From Duncaniella muris (GTDB lineage: Bacteria; Bacteroidota; Bacteroidia; Bacteroidales; Muribaculaceae), in contig NZ_PUEC01000011.1 of the NCBI RefSeq assembly GCF_003024805.1, forward strand, positions 1 to 64,000: a stretch of 64,000 nt of DNA, in the 5' to 3' direction. Below the pieces are notes generated by a model that searched no databases, had not been told where the DNA came from, and worked only from the letters and a program-made list of their open reading frames with translations. Shown in pieces: positions 7,012 to 16,082 of the stretch (within the stretch, counting starts at the first letter, position 1; each line of letters starts with the position of its first letter). Position numbers and translations under genes: made by a program.

Positions 7012-8892
7012 ATGAACTTCGACTATGACGTCATTGTCATCGGCGCCGGTCATGCCGGGTGCGAGGCTGCTCATGCGGCCGCGCGTCTTGGTGTGTCTAC
7101 TCTGCTGATGACTATTGACATGAACAAAATTGCCCAGATGAGCTGCAATCCTGCCGTAGGTGGAATTGCCAAGGGGCAGATAGTTAGGGAAATAGACGCT
7201 CTCGGAGGCATGATGGGTGTTGTCACCGACGAGAGTGCCATACAGTTTCGTATGCTCAACCGCTCCAAAGGTCCGGCCGTATGGAGCCCGCGCTCACAGA
7301 GCGACCGTATGGAATTTTCGCGCCTGTGGAGAAATATCCTTGAAAATACCTCGAATCTCTCCATCTGGCAGGATTCGGCCAACGGCCTGCTGATTGAGGA
7401 CGGACGTGTGACGGGCGTGACAACCTGCCTCGGCGTGACTTTCAAGGCCAGATGCGTGGTGCTGACCGCAGGCACATTCCTGAACGGACTGATGCACACC
7501 GGGCCGGTGAAACTGCCGGGAGGACGCGTTTCAGAGCCGGCTTCGCATGGTCTTACCGAGCAGTTGCGCGAACTGGGCTTCACTACTGACCGCATGAAGA
7601 CCGGAACTCCGGTGCGTATCGACGGCCGGTCGGTTGACTGGAGTCAGACCAATCTCCAGGACGGTGACAATGATTTCCACAAGTTCAGCTATCTGCCGAA
7701 CATTCACCGCAAGCTACGTCAGCGTCCATGCCACACGGTCTACACCAATCCCGAAACCCACAGAATTCTTCGGGAAGGACTGCCGTTCTCTCCCCTCTAC
7801 AACGGACAGATCCAGAGCATCGGACCGCGTTACTGCCCCAGTATAGAAACCAAAATCGTAACCTTTGCCGACAAAGACGAACATCAGCTTTTCCTCGAAC
7901 CTGAAGGCGAGGTGACCAATGAATATTACCTTAACGGCTTCTCGTCATCGCTGCCGATCGATGTCCAGATCCGGGCTCTGGAAACAGTTCCGGCTCTGCG
8001 CAACGTGCATATTTTCCGCCCCGGCTATGCTATCGAATATGACTTTTTTGACCCTACGCAGCTCTATCACACACTTGAGACGAAGCTCGTCAGCGGCCTC
8101 TATTTCGCCGGTCAGGTCAACGGTACCACCGGTTATGAGGAAGCCGCCGGACAGGGCCTGATAGCGGGAATCAACGCCGCTCTCAAGGTCAAGGGCGCCG
8201 AGCCGTTTACCCTCGCGCGCGATGAGGCATATATAGGAGTGCTGATCGACGATCTCGTCACCAAGGGCGTCGATGAGCCTTACCGCATGTTTACCTCGCG
8301 CGCTGAATACCGCATACTTCTGCGCCAGGACGATGCCGACATGCGCCTCACACCACGCGGTCATGCCATCGGACTCGCCACCGACTACCGCTTCAATGAA
8401 ATGGAAAGCAAACGCCGTCAGCGCGACTCGCTCATTGAATTTTGCCGCGAATTTTCAGTGAAGGCATCGCTGATCAATTCCTATCTTGAAAGCATCGGAG
8501 AGCAGCCGTTGAAGCAGGGCGTTAAACTCCATGACCTGATTCTGCGCCCCGGCCTGACGGTTGAAATTCTTGCCAAAGGCATCGGGCCGTTTGCCGAATT
8601 CATAAAAGAAAATATAGAAGAAGCGCGACGTCAGGAGATCATAGAGGCAGCCGAAATTCTGATGAAATATCAGGGTTACATACAGCGCGAGCAGCAGATA
8701 GCCGACAAGCTCCGCCGACTGGAAAATCTGACCATCCGCGGCAAGATCGACTATGCGTCGCTCACCGCACTCTCTACTGAAGCCAGGCAGAAACTCGAAC
8801 GCATCAACCCCGAAACCATAGCCCAGGCATCACGCATTCCTGGCATCTCTCCGGCTGATATAAACATACTGCTGTTGCTCATGGGACGATGA
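7012..8892 (+). CDS. mnmG: tRNA uridine-5-carboxymethylaminomethyl modification enzyme MnmG (GidA)
   Basis: The 626-residue protein has the full MnmG length. The N-terminal FAD site is DVIVIGAGHAGCEAAHAAARLG. Family signatures CNPAVGGIAKGQIVREIDALGG and, in the middle, TGYEEAAGQGLIAGINAAL are present, and the C-terminal helical domain ends with the ILLLLMGR-type terminus. With MnmE it installs the carboxymethylaminomethyl group on the wobble uridine of certain tRNAs, using FAD and 5,10-methylene-THF. It starts immediately after the ybeY stop and is part of the same operon. A parS-like site lies 8 nt beyond its stop codon. Confidence 0.97.
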   Translation: MNFDYDVIVIGAGHAGCEAAHAAARLGVSTLLMTIDMNKIAQMSCNPAVGGIAKGQIVREIDALGGMMGVVTDESAIQFRMLNRSKGPAVWSPRSQSDRMEFSRLWRNILENTSNLSIWQDSANGLLIEDGRVTGVTTCLGVTFKARCVVLTAGTFLNGLMHTGPVKLPGGRVSEPASHGLTEQLRELGFTTDRMKTGTPVRIDGRSVDWSQTNLQDGDNDFHKFSYLPNIHRKLRQRPCHTVYTNPETHRILREGLPFSPLYNGQIQSIGPRYCPSIETKIVTFADKDEHQLFLEPEGEVTNEYYLNGFSSSLPIDVQIRALETVPALRNVHIFRPGYAIEYDFFDPTQLYHTLETKLVSGLYFAGQVNGTTGYEEAAGQGLIAGINAALKVKGAEPFTLARDEAYIGVLIDDLVTKGVDEPYRMFTSRAEYRILLRQDDADMRLTPRGHAIGLATDYRFNEMESKRRQRDSLIEFCREFSVKASLINSYLESIGEQPLKQGVKLHDLILRPGLTVEILAKGIGPFAEFIKENIEEARRQEIIEAAEILMKYQGYIQREQQIADKLRRLENLTIRGKIDYASLTALSTEARQKLERINPETIAQASRIPGISPADINILLLLMGR

Positions 8893-8900
8893 AAAATCAT

Positions 8901-8916
8901 TGTTTCACGTGGAACA
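8901..8916 (-). promoter_or_regulatory. parS-like centromere site
   Basis: The 16 bases TGTTTCACGTGGAACA read on the minus strand as TGTTCCACGTGAAACA, the sequence known as the ParB-binding parS site in Bacillus subtilis and conserved across many phyla. The site is intergenic, between the mnmG stop and the apt start. ParB bound here would take part in chromosome segregation. parA/parB are not in the window. Confidence 0.85.
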
Positions 8917-8957
8917 ATTTTACTAAAAAGAATCATAAATCTAAATTCAAATACATC

Positions 8958-9476
8958 ATGGAATATCTGAAACAGCGCATCCGCGACGTCTATGACTTCC
9001 CTAAGAAGGGTATAGTTTTTAAGGATCTCACCACACTTTTCAAAGATCCACGCGGTCTGCATATCATCGGCTGGGACCTTTCCCAACTTTACCGCGACAA
9101 AGGTGTTACTAAAGTTGTAGGCATCGAGTCACGCGGCTTCATCGGCGGTTCGATCCTTGCATTCGAACTCGGAGCAGGCTTTGTGCCCGTCCGCAAGCCC
9201 GGCAAACTTCCTGCCGACACAATCCAGGCTTCATATGACAAGGAGTATGGAAAGGATGTGATCGAGATCCACCGCGATGCTATCACTCCTGATGACATCG
9301 TGGTGCTTCATGACGATGTGCTTGCCACCGGCGGAACAATGGCTGCCGCCTACGAGCTTGTAAAATCTATGAATCCTAAGAAGATTTACATTAACTTCAT
9401 CATCGAGCTTTCGGCGCTCAACGGACGTGCGGTGCTTCCGGCCGATGCTGAAGTGACTTCGCTGATCACATATTAA
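8958..9476 (+). CDS. apt: Adenine phosphoribosyltransferase
   Basis: The 172-residue enzyme converts adenine and PRPP to AMP in purine salvage. Motifs are MEYLKQRIRDVYDFPKKGIVFKDLT (typical N-terminus), VVGIESRGFIGGSILAFELG, and the PRPP-binding loop VVLHDDVLATGGTMAAAYEL. The ATG at 8958 matches the family start. The frame is open back to 8889, but that extension would overlap the mnmG stop and run across the parS site, so I reject it. uvrC follows 29 nt downstream. Confidence 0.95.
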   Translation: MEYLKQRIRDVYDFPKKGIVFKDLTTLFKDPRGLHIIGWDLSQLYRDKGVTKVVGIESRGFIGGSILAFELGAGFVPVRKPGKLPADTIQASYDKEYGKDVIEIHRDAITPDDIVVLHDDVLATGGTMAAAYELVKSMNPKKIYINFIIELSALNGRAVLPADAEVTSLITY

Positions 9477-9505
9477 ACAACCTCTGATAAATACCTTCGA
9501 TATCA

Positions 9506-11317
9506 TTGGCCAAACATAAAAAATCGGCCTCTCTGACCGAAAAAATATCAATTCTTCCCGATACCCCCGGCGTCTATATGTATTATGACGCCGAGGGTAC
9601 GGTGATTTATGTAGGTAAGGCTAAGAACCTCAAACGGCGTGTAAGTTCTTATTTCAACCGTACGCATGACAGTCTCCGCACCAATCTGCTGGTGCGCGCC
9701 ATCACTGACATGAGCTATATAGTTGTGCCTACGGAGCAGGATGCACTCAACCTTGAAGCCTCGATGATCAAGGAGTATCAGCCGCGCTACAATGTGTTGC
9801 TGAAGGATGACAAATCCTATCCCTGGATAGTGGTGACAAACGAGCCTTATCCGAGGGTTTTCATGACGCGCCAGCGCATAAAGGACGGGTCGAAATACTA
9901 CGGCCCATATACCGACACGGGCAGCGCGCGCGCCACTCTTGATCTTCTCAGAAAGCTCTATTCCATCCGTTCGTGCCGTCAGCCGATGACTCTCGACTGG
10001 GTCCGGGCCGGCAAGGGCCGTCTCTGTCTCGACTATCATCTCAAGCGTTGCAAGGGGTGCTGCACGGGGCTTGTGTCGGCCGAGGAATATGGCCGTGATA
10101 TTGAAAAGGTGCGCACTATTCTGCGTGGCGACATCGGGGAACTCCTGACGTATCTGCGGGGAGAAATGGAGAAACTCTCGCTTGAAATGCGCTTTGAAGA
10201 AGCTCAGGAACTCAAGGAACAGTATGATCTGATCAGACGCTATCAGGCCAAGAGTGTCATAGTCTCGCAGACCATCGAGGACATTGACGTGTTTGGTATA
10301 GACGATGAAGACAGCGATGTCTATATTAACTATATGCACGTGCGCCACGGTGCCGTTGTCAAGTCGGTCACACTCGAATTCAAGCGCCGTCTTGACGAGT
10401 CGAAAGCACAGCTTCTGGGCTATGCCATGTCTGAGATTTCAGAGAGTCTCGGAGTGAAATTCGACGATGTGATAGTGGCGGAAATGCCGGATGTGGAGAT
10501 GCCCGATGTCCGCTTCATAATGCCTCAGCGCGGCGACAAAGCCAAACTGCTGGAGGTCTCGCAGAAGAACGCGCGCCAGCATCGGGTGGACAAGATCAAA
10601 ACAATGGAGAAACGGAATCCGGAGACGAGAGCCGACAGGATTCTGATGCGGATGCAGTCTGATTTTCATCTCTCGGAACTGCCGCGCCACATAGAGTGTT
10701 TTGACAATTCGAACATCCAGGGCACGAATCCCGTGGCCTCATGTGTGGTCTTCAAAGATGCGCGTCCGAGCAAAAAGGACTATCGTCATTTCAACATAAA
10801 GACGGTGGTCGGACCTGACGATTTCGCTTCCATGAAAGAGGTGCTGACCAGGCGCTACACACGCCTTGTCAACGAGGGACGGGAGCTGCCGCAGCTCATC
10901 GTGGTTGACGGTGGCAAAGGTCAGCTGTCGGCGGCTGTGGAGGCTCTTGACGAGATGGGGCTGAGGGGCAAAATAGCTGTGGTCGGCATTGCGAAGCGCC
11001 TTGAGGAAATCTATTTTCCGGGTGACAGCATTCCGCTCTATATCGACAAAAACAGCGAGACTCTGCGGGTGGTACAGCACCTGCGCGACGAGGCCCACCG
11101 CTTCGGAATAACCCACCACCGCGACCGCCGCAGCAAGTCGCAGGCTGTCTCGGAACTTGACGGAATAAAGGGAGTCGGAGAGAAAACCCGCACGGCACTG
11201 CTGACCCATTTCAAGAGCGTCAGACGTCTGCGCGAAGCCGACCTCGATGCCATTGCCGAAGTGGTCGGTCCGGCCAAGGCTTCGATTGTTTTCGGAGCCC
11301 TCCATGCCGAGGAGTGA
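9506..11317 (+). CDS. uvrC: Excinuclease ABC subunit C
   Basis: The 603-residue protein makes both incisions in UvrABC nucleotide excision repair. Domains in order: GIY-YIG nuclease (LPDTPGVYMYYDAEGTVIYVGKAKNLKRR), the cysteine segment around CLDYHLKRCKGCC, the UVR domain (MEKLSLEMRFEEAQELKEQYDLI, about 220-250), the RNase H-like C-terminal nuclease (ECFDNSNIQGTNPVASCVVF; VVDGGKGQLSAA) and the terminal helix-hairpin-helix region (ELDGIKGVGEKTRTALL). The start is a TTG at 9506: after the upstream in-frame TAA at 9488 no ATG or GTG exists before the conserved nuclease, so TTG is the most plausible initiator. Confidence 0.95.
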   Translation: MAKHKKSASLTEKISILPDTPGVYMYYDAEGTVIYVGKAKNLKRRVSSYFNRTHDSLRTNLLVRAITDMSYIVVPTEQDALNLEASMIKEYQPRYNVLLKDDKSYPWIVVTNEPYPRVFMTRQRIKDGSKYYGPYTDTGSARATLDLLRKLYSIRSCRQPMTLDWVRAGKGRLCLDYHLKRCKGCCTGLVSAEEYGRDIEKVRTILRGDIGELLTYLRGEMEKLSLEMRFEEAQELKEQYDLIRRYQAKSVIVSQTIEDIDVFGIDDEDSDVYINYMHVRHGAVVKSVTLEFKRRLDESKAQLLGYAMSEISESLGVKFDDVIVAEMPDVEMPDVRFIMPQRGDKAKLLEVSQKNARQHRVDKIKTMEKRNPETRADRILMRMQSDFHLSELPRHIECFDNSNIQGTNPVASCVVFKDARPSKKDYRHFNIKTVVGPDDFASMKEVLTRRYTRLVNEGRELPQLIVVDGGKGQLSAAVEALDEMGLRGKIAVVGIAKRLEEIYFPGDSIPLYIDKNSETLRVVQHLRDEAHRFGITHHRDRRSKSQAVSELDGIKGVGEKTRTALLTHFKSVRRLREADLDAIAEVVGPAKASIVFGALHAEE

Positions 11318-11420
11318 GTTATTGTCAGCCCTTCCGCATCATCGCACTTAAAGGCCGTGGCGGGGCCTTATCTTTGCAATGAAATTTTCATTATCAAGAA
11401 CCAATTGCAAAGAAACAGAC

Positions 11421-11846
11421 ATGAATCTCACACGTATCTTTCCGATCCTTCTTCTGCTGAGTGTGGAATACTCTGGGGTCTTCATCGCCGTCATTGCCGA
11501 CCTTGTCAGCGGCCTTCGGAAATCTCGCTCCAGAGGAGAGAAATGTACTTCCTGGGGACTGCGCCGCTCCGTCGACAAACTGCTGCGCTACTATCTCGCT
11601 CTGATGGCTCTCTCGCTTGTCGATTTCATGGCCATCGCCGCCTTTATCCTGCTCCGTGACTCCGGCTCTGTGGCCATACCTGAGTTTCCTTTTCTGACCA
11701 CATTCGGGGCTTTGTCACTGGCGCTGATCGAAGTCAAAAGCATCTGCGAGAAGTCGGAAGACAAGGGCGATCTGCGCCGTGCCGCAGGGCTGCTTTCCGA
11801 TATTCTTTCCCGCATTCCGGCCGGATTTCTAAGCCGTCTGAAATAG
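11421..11846 (+). CDS. Phage-holin-family small membrane protein, isolated
   Basis: The 141-residue protein has three predicted membrane segments (about 5-27, 57-78 and 90-105) separated by a basic loop, SGLRKSRSRGEKCTSWGLRRSVDKLLRYY. The pattern of a short hydrophobic helix, ADLVSGLRK, the S-x-G-[FL]-R-R-[ST]-[IV]-D-K-L segment and LTTFGALSLALIEVKSI is that of the Bacteroidota phage_holin_4-type family. No endolysin, tail or integrase gene is adjacent, so this may be a domesticated holin. I chose the ATG at 11421; the frame is open to 11379. It lies about 100 nt after uvrC. Confidence 0.65.
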   Translation: MNLTRIFPILLLLSVEYSGVFIAVIADLVSGLRKSRSRGEKCTSWGLRRSVDKLLRYYLALMALSLVDFMAIAAFILLRDSGSVAIPEFPFLTTFGALSLALIEVKSICEKSEDKGDLRRAAGLLSDILSRIPAGFLSRLK

Positions 11847-11943
11847 CGGTCTTGGTCGTGATTCCGGAGCGATCCTGTAGCGCTCCTGTAGCAATCCTGG
11901 CTGCTTCCGTTTGAACCGTCTCCTCATTGGCATTATTCTAAAA

Positions 11944-12005
11944 CTAAAAAATTAGTCTGATCTGCATGGCCGCATAAGCCATACTGAGCAGACTAAATTT
12001 TTTAG
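11944..12005. terminator. Bidirectional terminator between the holin-like gene and the flavodoxin/ferredoxin gene
   Basis: CTAAAAAATTAGTCTG (11944-11959) pairs with CAGACTAAATTTTTTAG (11989-12005) with one bulged A. A-rich and T-rich flanks allow termination in both directions, fitting the convergent genes. Confidence 0.75.
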
Positions 12006-12058
12006 ATACTGATCCCTCTTTTCAGAGGGTGATTTAACAAGTTCTGTGCCGATCCGTT

Positions 12059-12826
12059 TCAGCGGGTCCGGTTGTTGGCATGGATTATATCCTGCAGCGT
12101 GACGGCCGGATTCCTGAAGCAGTAGCGGCTGCGCTCATTGCGGTATCTGACGGCACCCTGCGGACAGTTGTGGTAACAGGCGGTGCATTTCAGGCAGTCG
12201 CCCTGCCATTGCGGATGGCCGCCGGCGAGTTGCACGTTGGCATTCGGACAAACCTTGACGCAGGTTCCGCAGCCGTTACACTTGTCAGCCTCGACGCTGA
12301 ATCCGCTGTCGAATTTCGGGCCCTGCGGCATCCGTTCTTCAATAATTCCGATCAGCCTGCTAACCACTCCGGGTTTCTCGACAAAGCATTTCCGCTCCCT
12401 GATCTCCCCTGCTATCGCATCCATGCAGACGGAGATTTTTTTGCGTCCGCAGTCTCTGACCTGACGGCTGACACTGACGATTATGAAATTGTTGTCGACC
12501 ATCTTTATAGTGCGGATGTAGTCGAATATGATGCCTGTCTCCTTCCCTAAGCGGCACATGTGAGTGGCCGCGCGTCCGGCAAGCTCACCGTAGGTCAGAA
12601 CGGCGAAGAGATATGGCGCCCGTAGGCTGAGGCGGCGCATCAGCTGAGTGACCACAGCGGGTATCTGCCCGAAATAGACAGGCATCACAAGACCTATCCC
12701 TTCAGGGTCGCTGAGCTCGACGGAGCCGGTTTGCCGCAGGAGTGTCACGGCGCTTATGCAGCGTCCGCCAATATGCCTGGCCACGGCAAGCGAATTGCCG
12801 GTGGCGGTGAAATAAATTACTGTCAT
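12059..12826 (-). CDS. EFR1-type flavodoxin-like/ferredoxin fusion protein
   Basis: The 255-residue protein has an N-terminal flavodoxin-like domain (MTVIYFTATGNSLAVARHIGG, the FMN phosphate loop) and a C-terminal 2[4Fe-4S] ferredoxin domain with CNGCGTCVKVCP and CLKCTACYHNCP. The architecture is that of the EFRO1/EFR1 family, proposed to move electrons between flavin and iron-sulfur partners in anaerobes. The electron donor and acceptor are unknown. I chose the ATG at 12826; the frame is open to 12871 but an internal -7 box at 12860-12867 makes the shorter start likely. It is transcribed divergently from the MFS gene. Confidence 0.85.
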   Translation of the reverse strand: MTVIYFTATGNSLAVARHIGGRCISAVTLLRQTGSVELSDPEGIGLVMPVYFGQIPAVVTQLMRRLSLRAPYLFAVLTYGELAGRAATHMCRLGKETGIIFDYIRTIKMVDNNFIIVSVSRQVRDCGRKKISVCMDAIAGEIRERKCFVEKPGVVSRLIGIIEERMPQGPKFDSGFSVEADKCNGCGTCVKVCPNANVQLAGGHPQWQGDCLKCTACYHNCPQGAVRYRNERSRYCFRNPAVTLQDIIHANNRTR

Positions 12827-12859
12827 GCAGATTTCTGTTAACGGCGTTGGGTCTTTCTG

Positions 12860-12867
12860 CAAAAGTA
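12860..12867 (-). promoter_or_regulatory. -7 element for the EFR1-type gene
   Basis: CAAAAGTA on the plus strand reads TACTTTTG on the minus strand, matching TAnnTTTG, 33 nt ahead of the ATG. No clean -33 box is visible. Confidence 0.5.
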
Positions 12868-12877
12868 GCAATAAAAA

Positions 12878-12908
12878 TTTGTCAGCTAAGGGATTTTAGC
12901 TAATTTTG
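12878..12908 (+). promoter_or_regulatory. Promoter of the MFS gene
   Basis: TTTG at 12878-12881, a 19-base spacer and TAATTTTG at 12901-12908. The leader to the ATG at 12971 is about 55 nt. The site sits back to back with the divergent -7 box at 12860-12867, so one regulator could control both genes. Confidence 0.7.
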
Positions 12909-12970
12909 CAGGCCAAAATGTCAGTGAAATGATGCATTATGTTGGTTCTCAATAGTTTAAAGATTGTTTT

Positions 12971-14125
12971 ATGAAATGGATGCCCTTGATCCTGCTCACG
13001 GTTGCGGGATTCACATTCAACACCTCCGAGATAACCCCTATCGGACTTCTCAGCGACATAGCCGCTGACTTCGGAGTCAGCGAAGCCCGTGCCGGCCTGC
13101 TGATTTCTATCTATGCCTGGGTTGTGGCCCTGCTTTCTCTGCCGCTGATGCTCTGGTGTGCGCGCATGGATTTCCGTAAACTGCTGCTGATAATAGTCGG
13201 AGTCTTTTTTGTCAGCCACATCGGATCGGTACTCGCCACCGGTTATTGGACACTCCTCGCATCGCGTATCGGAGTGGCCTGCGCCCATTCGCTTTTCTGG
13301 TCCATAGCTCCGCCGATGGCAGTTGCGGTCACCCCCGACGGCAAGCGGTCTACAGCCTTGAGTGCGCTTGTAGCCGGCGGCGGCATCGCTCTTATAGCCG
13401 GTCTGCCCCTCGGCCGTATGCTCGGTCTTCTTGCCGGATGGCGTGTCACGTTCGGCGCACTCGGTCTTCTGGCGGGACTGATCCTTATAGGGCTTTTCCG
13501 TTTCTTCCCCACACTGCCCCGCAGCGGAGAGGGCGAATCGCGGCGCGACATGCTCCGCGATGTGATCACCAGTCGCCCGCTGCTGATGGTCTATTTCATC
13601 ACGGCCGTGATTGTGACCGGACACTACACGGGCTACAGCTACGTCGAGCCGTTCATGGACCGTATTGTCCACATGCAAGCCAGGGCCATCACTCTTACGC
13701 TTGCTCTTTTCGGCATAGCCGGTCTGCTCGGCAGCGCTGTCATGACCCGTTATTTTTTCCGCTATCCGCGCCGGATCATCAGCATGGCCTGCATCGGTCT
13801 TCCGGTGATGCTTCTGCTTCTGCTCCCGGTAGCCTCGCTGTCGGTGAGCCTGCTCGCGCTGCTCTGCATTCTGTGGGGACTTGCCATGACGATCTACAAT
13901 ATCGCTTTCCAGAACGAGATCATAGTGCTTGCGCCCCACAACTCGGCAGTGGCCATGAGTCTCTACTCCGGAATCTTCAATCTCGGCATTGGCGGAGGCG
14001 CTTTTGTAGGCGGCATTGTCTGTGACCACGGAATGATGGCCGACATCGGTTTTGTGGGCGGTTCTATCGCTCTTGTGGCCGCGATCTACGCAATCTTCCG
14101 TTATCTGCCTTTGCGTCGATTTTAA
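12971..14125 (+). CDS. MFS transporter, DHA1/sugar-efflux type
   Basis: The 384-residue protein has about 12 predicted membrane segments. The first helix is MPLILLTVAGFTFNTSEITPIGLLSDIAADFGVSEARAGLL, which resembles the N-terminus of SotB/AraJ-like sugar-efflux and drug:H+ antiporters. The loop after helix 2 is short and basic (CARMDFRKLLLI), and helix 5 keeps the GLPLGRMLGLLAGWRVTFGAL antiporter-type motif. Substrate is not deducible. It has its own promoter, divergent from the EFR1-type gene. Confidence 0.85.
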   Translation: MKWMPLILLTVAGFTFNTSEITPIGLLSDIAADFGVSEARAGLLISIYAWVVALLSLPLMLWCARMDFRKLLLIIVGVFFVSHIGSVLATGYWTLLASRIGVACAHSLFWSIAPPMAVAVTPDGKRSTALSALVAGGGIALIAGLPLGRMLGLLAGWRVTFGALGLLAGLILIGLFRFFPTLPRSGEGESRRDMLRDVITSRPLLMVYFITAVIVTGHYTGYSYVEPFMDRIVHMQARAITLTLALFGIAGLLGSAVMTRYFFRYPRRIISMACIGLPVMLLLLLPVASLSVSLLALLCILWGLAMTIYNIAFQNEIIVLAPHNSAVAMSLYSGIFNLGIGGGAFVGGIVCDHGMMADIGFVGGSIALVAAIYAIFRYLPLRRF

Positions 14126-14193
14126 GGGCGTTTCCGTGGCTTTTTCTTTGCGATATTTTCTGCGAAACAAATCGCGGGGCCGGAGAAGGTCTT

Positions 14194-15477
14194 TCAGCGG
14201 CGGCGGGCGTGTCTGGCAAGCAGACTGTGGCCGAGACGGCAGTAAAGACATTTGCGCTCTTCGCAGTAGCGGCGGCGCAGCTGGATGAGAGCCTGAGATG
14301 TGAAGGCATCCTTGCAGCCGATGCCTGCGTTTGAGAAAAGAGTCACAATCGAATTGCTTTCCGGCGGAAGTTCCTGAAGCCATTCAACTGCCCGACGGGT
14401 CATCTCTTCATCGCCGTGCATGTTGCCATAGGCCATCAGGAGCGGGATGGCCACGTTGATAATAAGAATGTCGGCCGAGTTCCGGCTGAGGGTGTCGAAG
14501 TTGCGTTCGCTGCCTGGCCCGAAAGTGAAATGGCAGGCCCAGTAGCCTGTGAGCGGCTGGCGGAAGAGTTCGCGCAGGGAGTCGATGCTTTCGGTACTGG
14601 TTATTTTTCTGACGAGCCTGAAATCGGAGGCTACGAGCTGCGCAAGAAGGGCTATGCGGCGGTGGGGGAAATTGTGGGGGCGCATACGGGCCATTTTCCA
14701 GCCTAAAGGCTGAAGGGGGCGCAGAGAGAATTTGTGGGCGAAGAATTTGTGCTCCCTGATCAGTTCTTCTACATATGGATCGGTTTTTGGAGCGTTGTCG
14801 AGGAAGCCTCCCTGACCGAAAAACAGGGCTTCCATAGTCAGCTGCGAGTCGCTGTGCTTGCGCAGGAAATGCAGAGGCAGTGACATTGCCAGCCGCTCCA
14901 TCGGTTCGGAATTGGTGCTGAATCCGAGGGCGCGGGCGAGGATCACGTAGCAGGTCTGTTCCCAGTCACCGGTGTAACGGGCGAGGAGTTCCTCGATGTG
15001 TGCGGCCTTGGAATATATGCGCTCATAGGCAAGTGATGTCAGCCAGTCTGTGAGGCGGAGCGAGTCGAGGGTCTTTATTTCCTCGGCACAGGGCAGGTCT
15101 ATGTCGGCGCGGTCAACCAGCTCATGATAGCGGATATGGAATTCCGGCTCGCATTTCATCACCATCTGCGGAATTATCTCTCCGTTGTGGCGTCTGACGG
15201 CGGTGTCGTCACGGTCGACCACATGGAGCACCACGGAGTCATATGCGCGGTCGCCGTCGTGGCGGTGGCGGTGCCAGTCACTTGCTCTGACATGGATCTC
15301 GATGTCACCGGCCCACATGGCTTCGCCAAGTTTTATTTTGGCATTGAAAAAGTCAGGCCCCGCATCGGTGTTGAGCCGACCGGGGTCTATGACTGTGACT
15401 TTACGCCCGTCCACAGTGACCATGTCCGTTGTTTCCAACAGACGGTGCTGCCACACGTATTGCATCAGGCGTTCCAT
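14194..15477 (-). CDS. DUF2851 family protein
   Basis: The 427-residue protein matches the Bacteroidota family DUF2851: an N-terminal WQHRLL segment, then VIDPGRLNTDAGPDFFNAKIKLGEAMWAGDIEIHVRASDWHRHRHDGDRAYDSVVLHVV. The D-x-G-[PG]-D-F-x-x-[AG] and E-x-H-[VL]-x-x-S-D-W patterns suggest an enzyme with an acidic metal site, perhaps nuclease-like; that is inference. The C-terminus has a conserved cysteine pair (CEERKCLYCRLG). No function is established. It is the last gene of the leftward operon with ribH. A second start 12 nt inside is possible. Confidence 0.82.
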   Translation of the reverse strand: MERLMQYVWQHRLLETTDMVTVDGRKVTVIDPGRLNTDAGPDFFNAKIKLGEAMWAGDIEIHVRASDWHRHRHDGDRAYDSVVLHVVDRDDTAVRRHNGEIIPQMVMKCEPEFHIRYHELVDRADIDLPCAEEIKTLDSLRLTDWLTSLAYERIYSKAAHIEELLARYTGDWEQTCYVILARALGFSTNSEPMERLAMSLPLHFLRKHSDSQLTMEALFFGQGGFLDNAPKTDPYVEELIREHKFFAHKFSLRPLQPLGWKMARMRPHNFPHRRIALLAQLVASDFRLVRKITSTESIDSLRELFRQPLTGYWACHFTFGPGSERNFDTLSRNSADILIINVAIPLLMAYGNMHGDEEMTRRAVEWLQELPPESNSIVTLFSNAGIGCKDAFTSQALIQLRRRYCEERKCLYCRLGHSLLARHARRR

Positions 15478-15554
15478 TCAGAGGTTTGCAGTGGAGAGTC
15501 GGGGAGGTGAGAGAATATGGGAATGAGGAGGTGGCGTTGAGCCAACGGGAGGGC

Positions 15555-16034
15555 TTAAAGCTCGTCGATATGGCGGTTGAGAGCTACCATTTTGATTGCT
15601 GTCTCGGCTGCTTCGGCACCCTTGTTGCCGAGCGAGCCGCCTGCGCGGTCAAGAGCCTGCTGCTCTTCGTTGACGGTGAGCACTCCGAAAATCACCGGGA
15701 TGTCACAGTCGGCGTTGAGTGCGGTCATGCCCTGGGTTACGCTTTGACATACGTAGTCGAAGTGGGGAGTGTCGCCCTTTATCACGCATCCAATGATTAT
15801 GATGGCGTCATATGATCCGGTTTCGATGAGCTTAGAGGCTGCGAATGTCAGTTCTACGGCTCCGGGTACGCTGACCACTGTCACGTCTTTTTCGGGCATT
15901 CCGTAGCTGCGCAGAGTGTCAAGAGCGCCGTCGCGGAGGGCTCCGGTGATGTGGCCGTTCCATTCGGCTACTGCTATCGCTATTCTGAAGTCTTTGATTC
16001 GGGGGAGTGAGCTGGTAGGGGTGTGCTGTGACAT
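15555..16034 (-). CDS. ribH: 6,7-dimethyl-8-ribityllumazine synthase
   Basis: The 159-residue enzyme condenses 5-amino-6-ribitylaminouracil with 3,4-dihydroxy-2-butanone 4-phosphate in riboflavin synthesis. Motifs: IAVAEWNGHITGALRDGAL (substrate-binding W-N), VSVPGAVELTFAASKLI, GCVIKGDTPHFDYVCQSVTQGM (catalytic His region, usual GDTxHFxxV) and VIFGVLTVNEEQQALDRAGG. Length is normal. No FMN riboswitch is visible upstream; it is preceded by the TPR gene 48 nt away and followed by DUF2851. Other riboflavin genes are not in the window. Confidence 0.96.
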   Translation of the reverse strand: MSQHTPTSSLPRIKDFRIAIAVAEWNGHITGALRDGALDTLRSYGMPEKDVTVVSVPGAVELTFAASKLIETGSYDAIIIIGCVIKGDTPHFDYVCQSVTQGMTALNADCDIPVIFGVLTVNEEQQALDRAGGSLGNKGAEAAETAIKMVALNRHIDEL

Positions 16035-16082
16035 TGTGAAGTTCCTTGTTTTGATTGGTTTTAATTTCAGTCTCCGGGCTTT

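Noticed and set aside
8889-8957. N-terminal extension of apt from an ATG in the mnmG stop
   Set aside because: The extension would be unlike other Apt N-termini, runs across the parS-like site and is not needed for the fold.
12896-14383. 495-codon open frame on the minus strand
   Set aside because: It lies antisense to the well-supported MFS gene, has a low-complexity His/Arg/Glu-rich translation and no family features. It is a compositional shadow.
15478-16082. FMN riboswitch near ribH
   Set aside because: No RFN-like conserved core was visible in the sequence around ribH.
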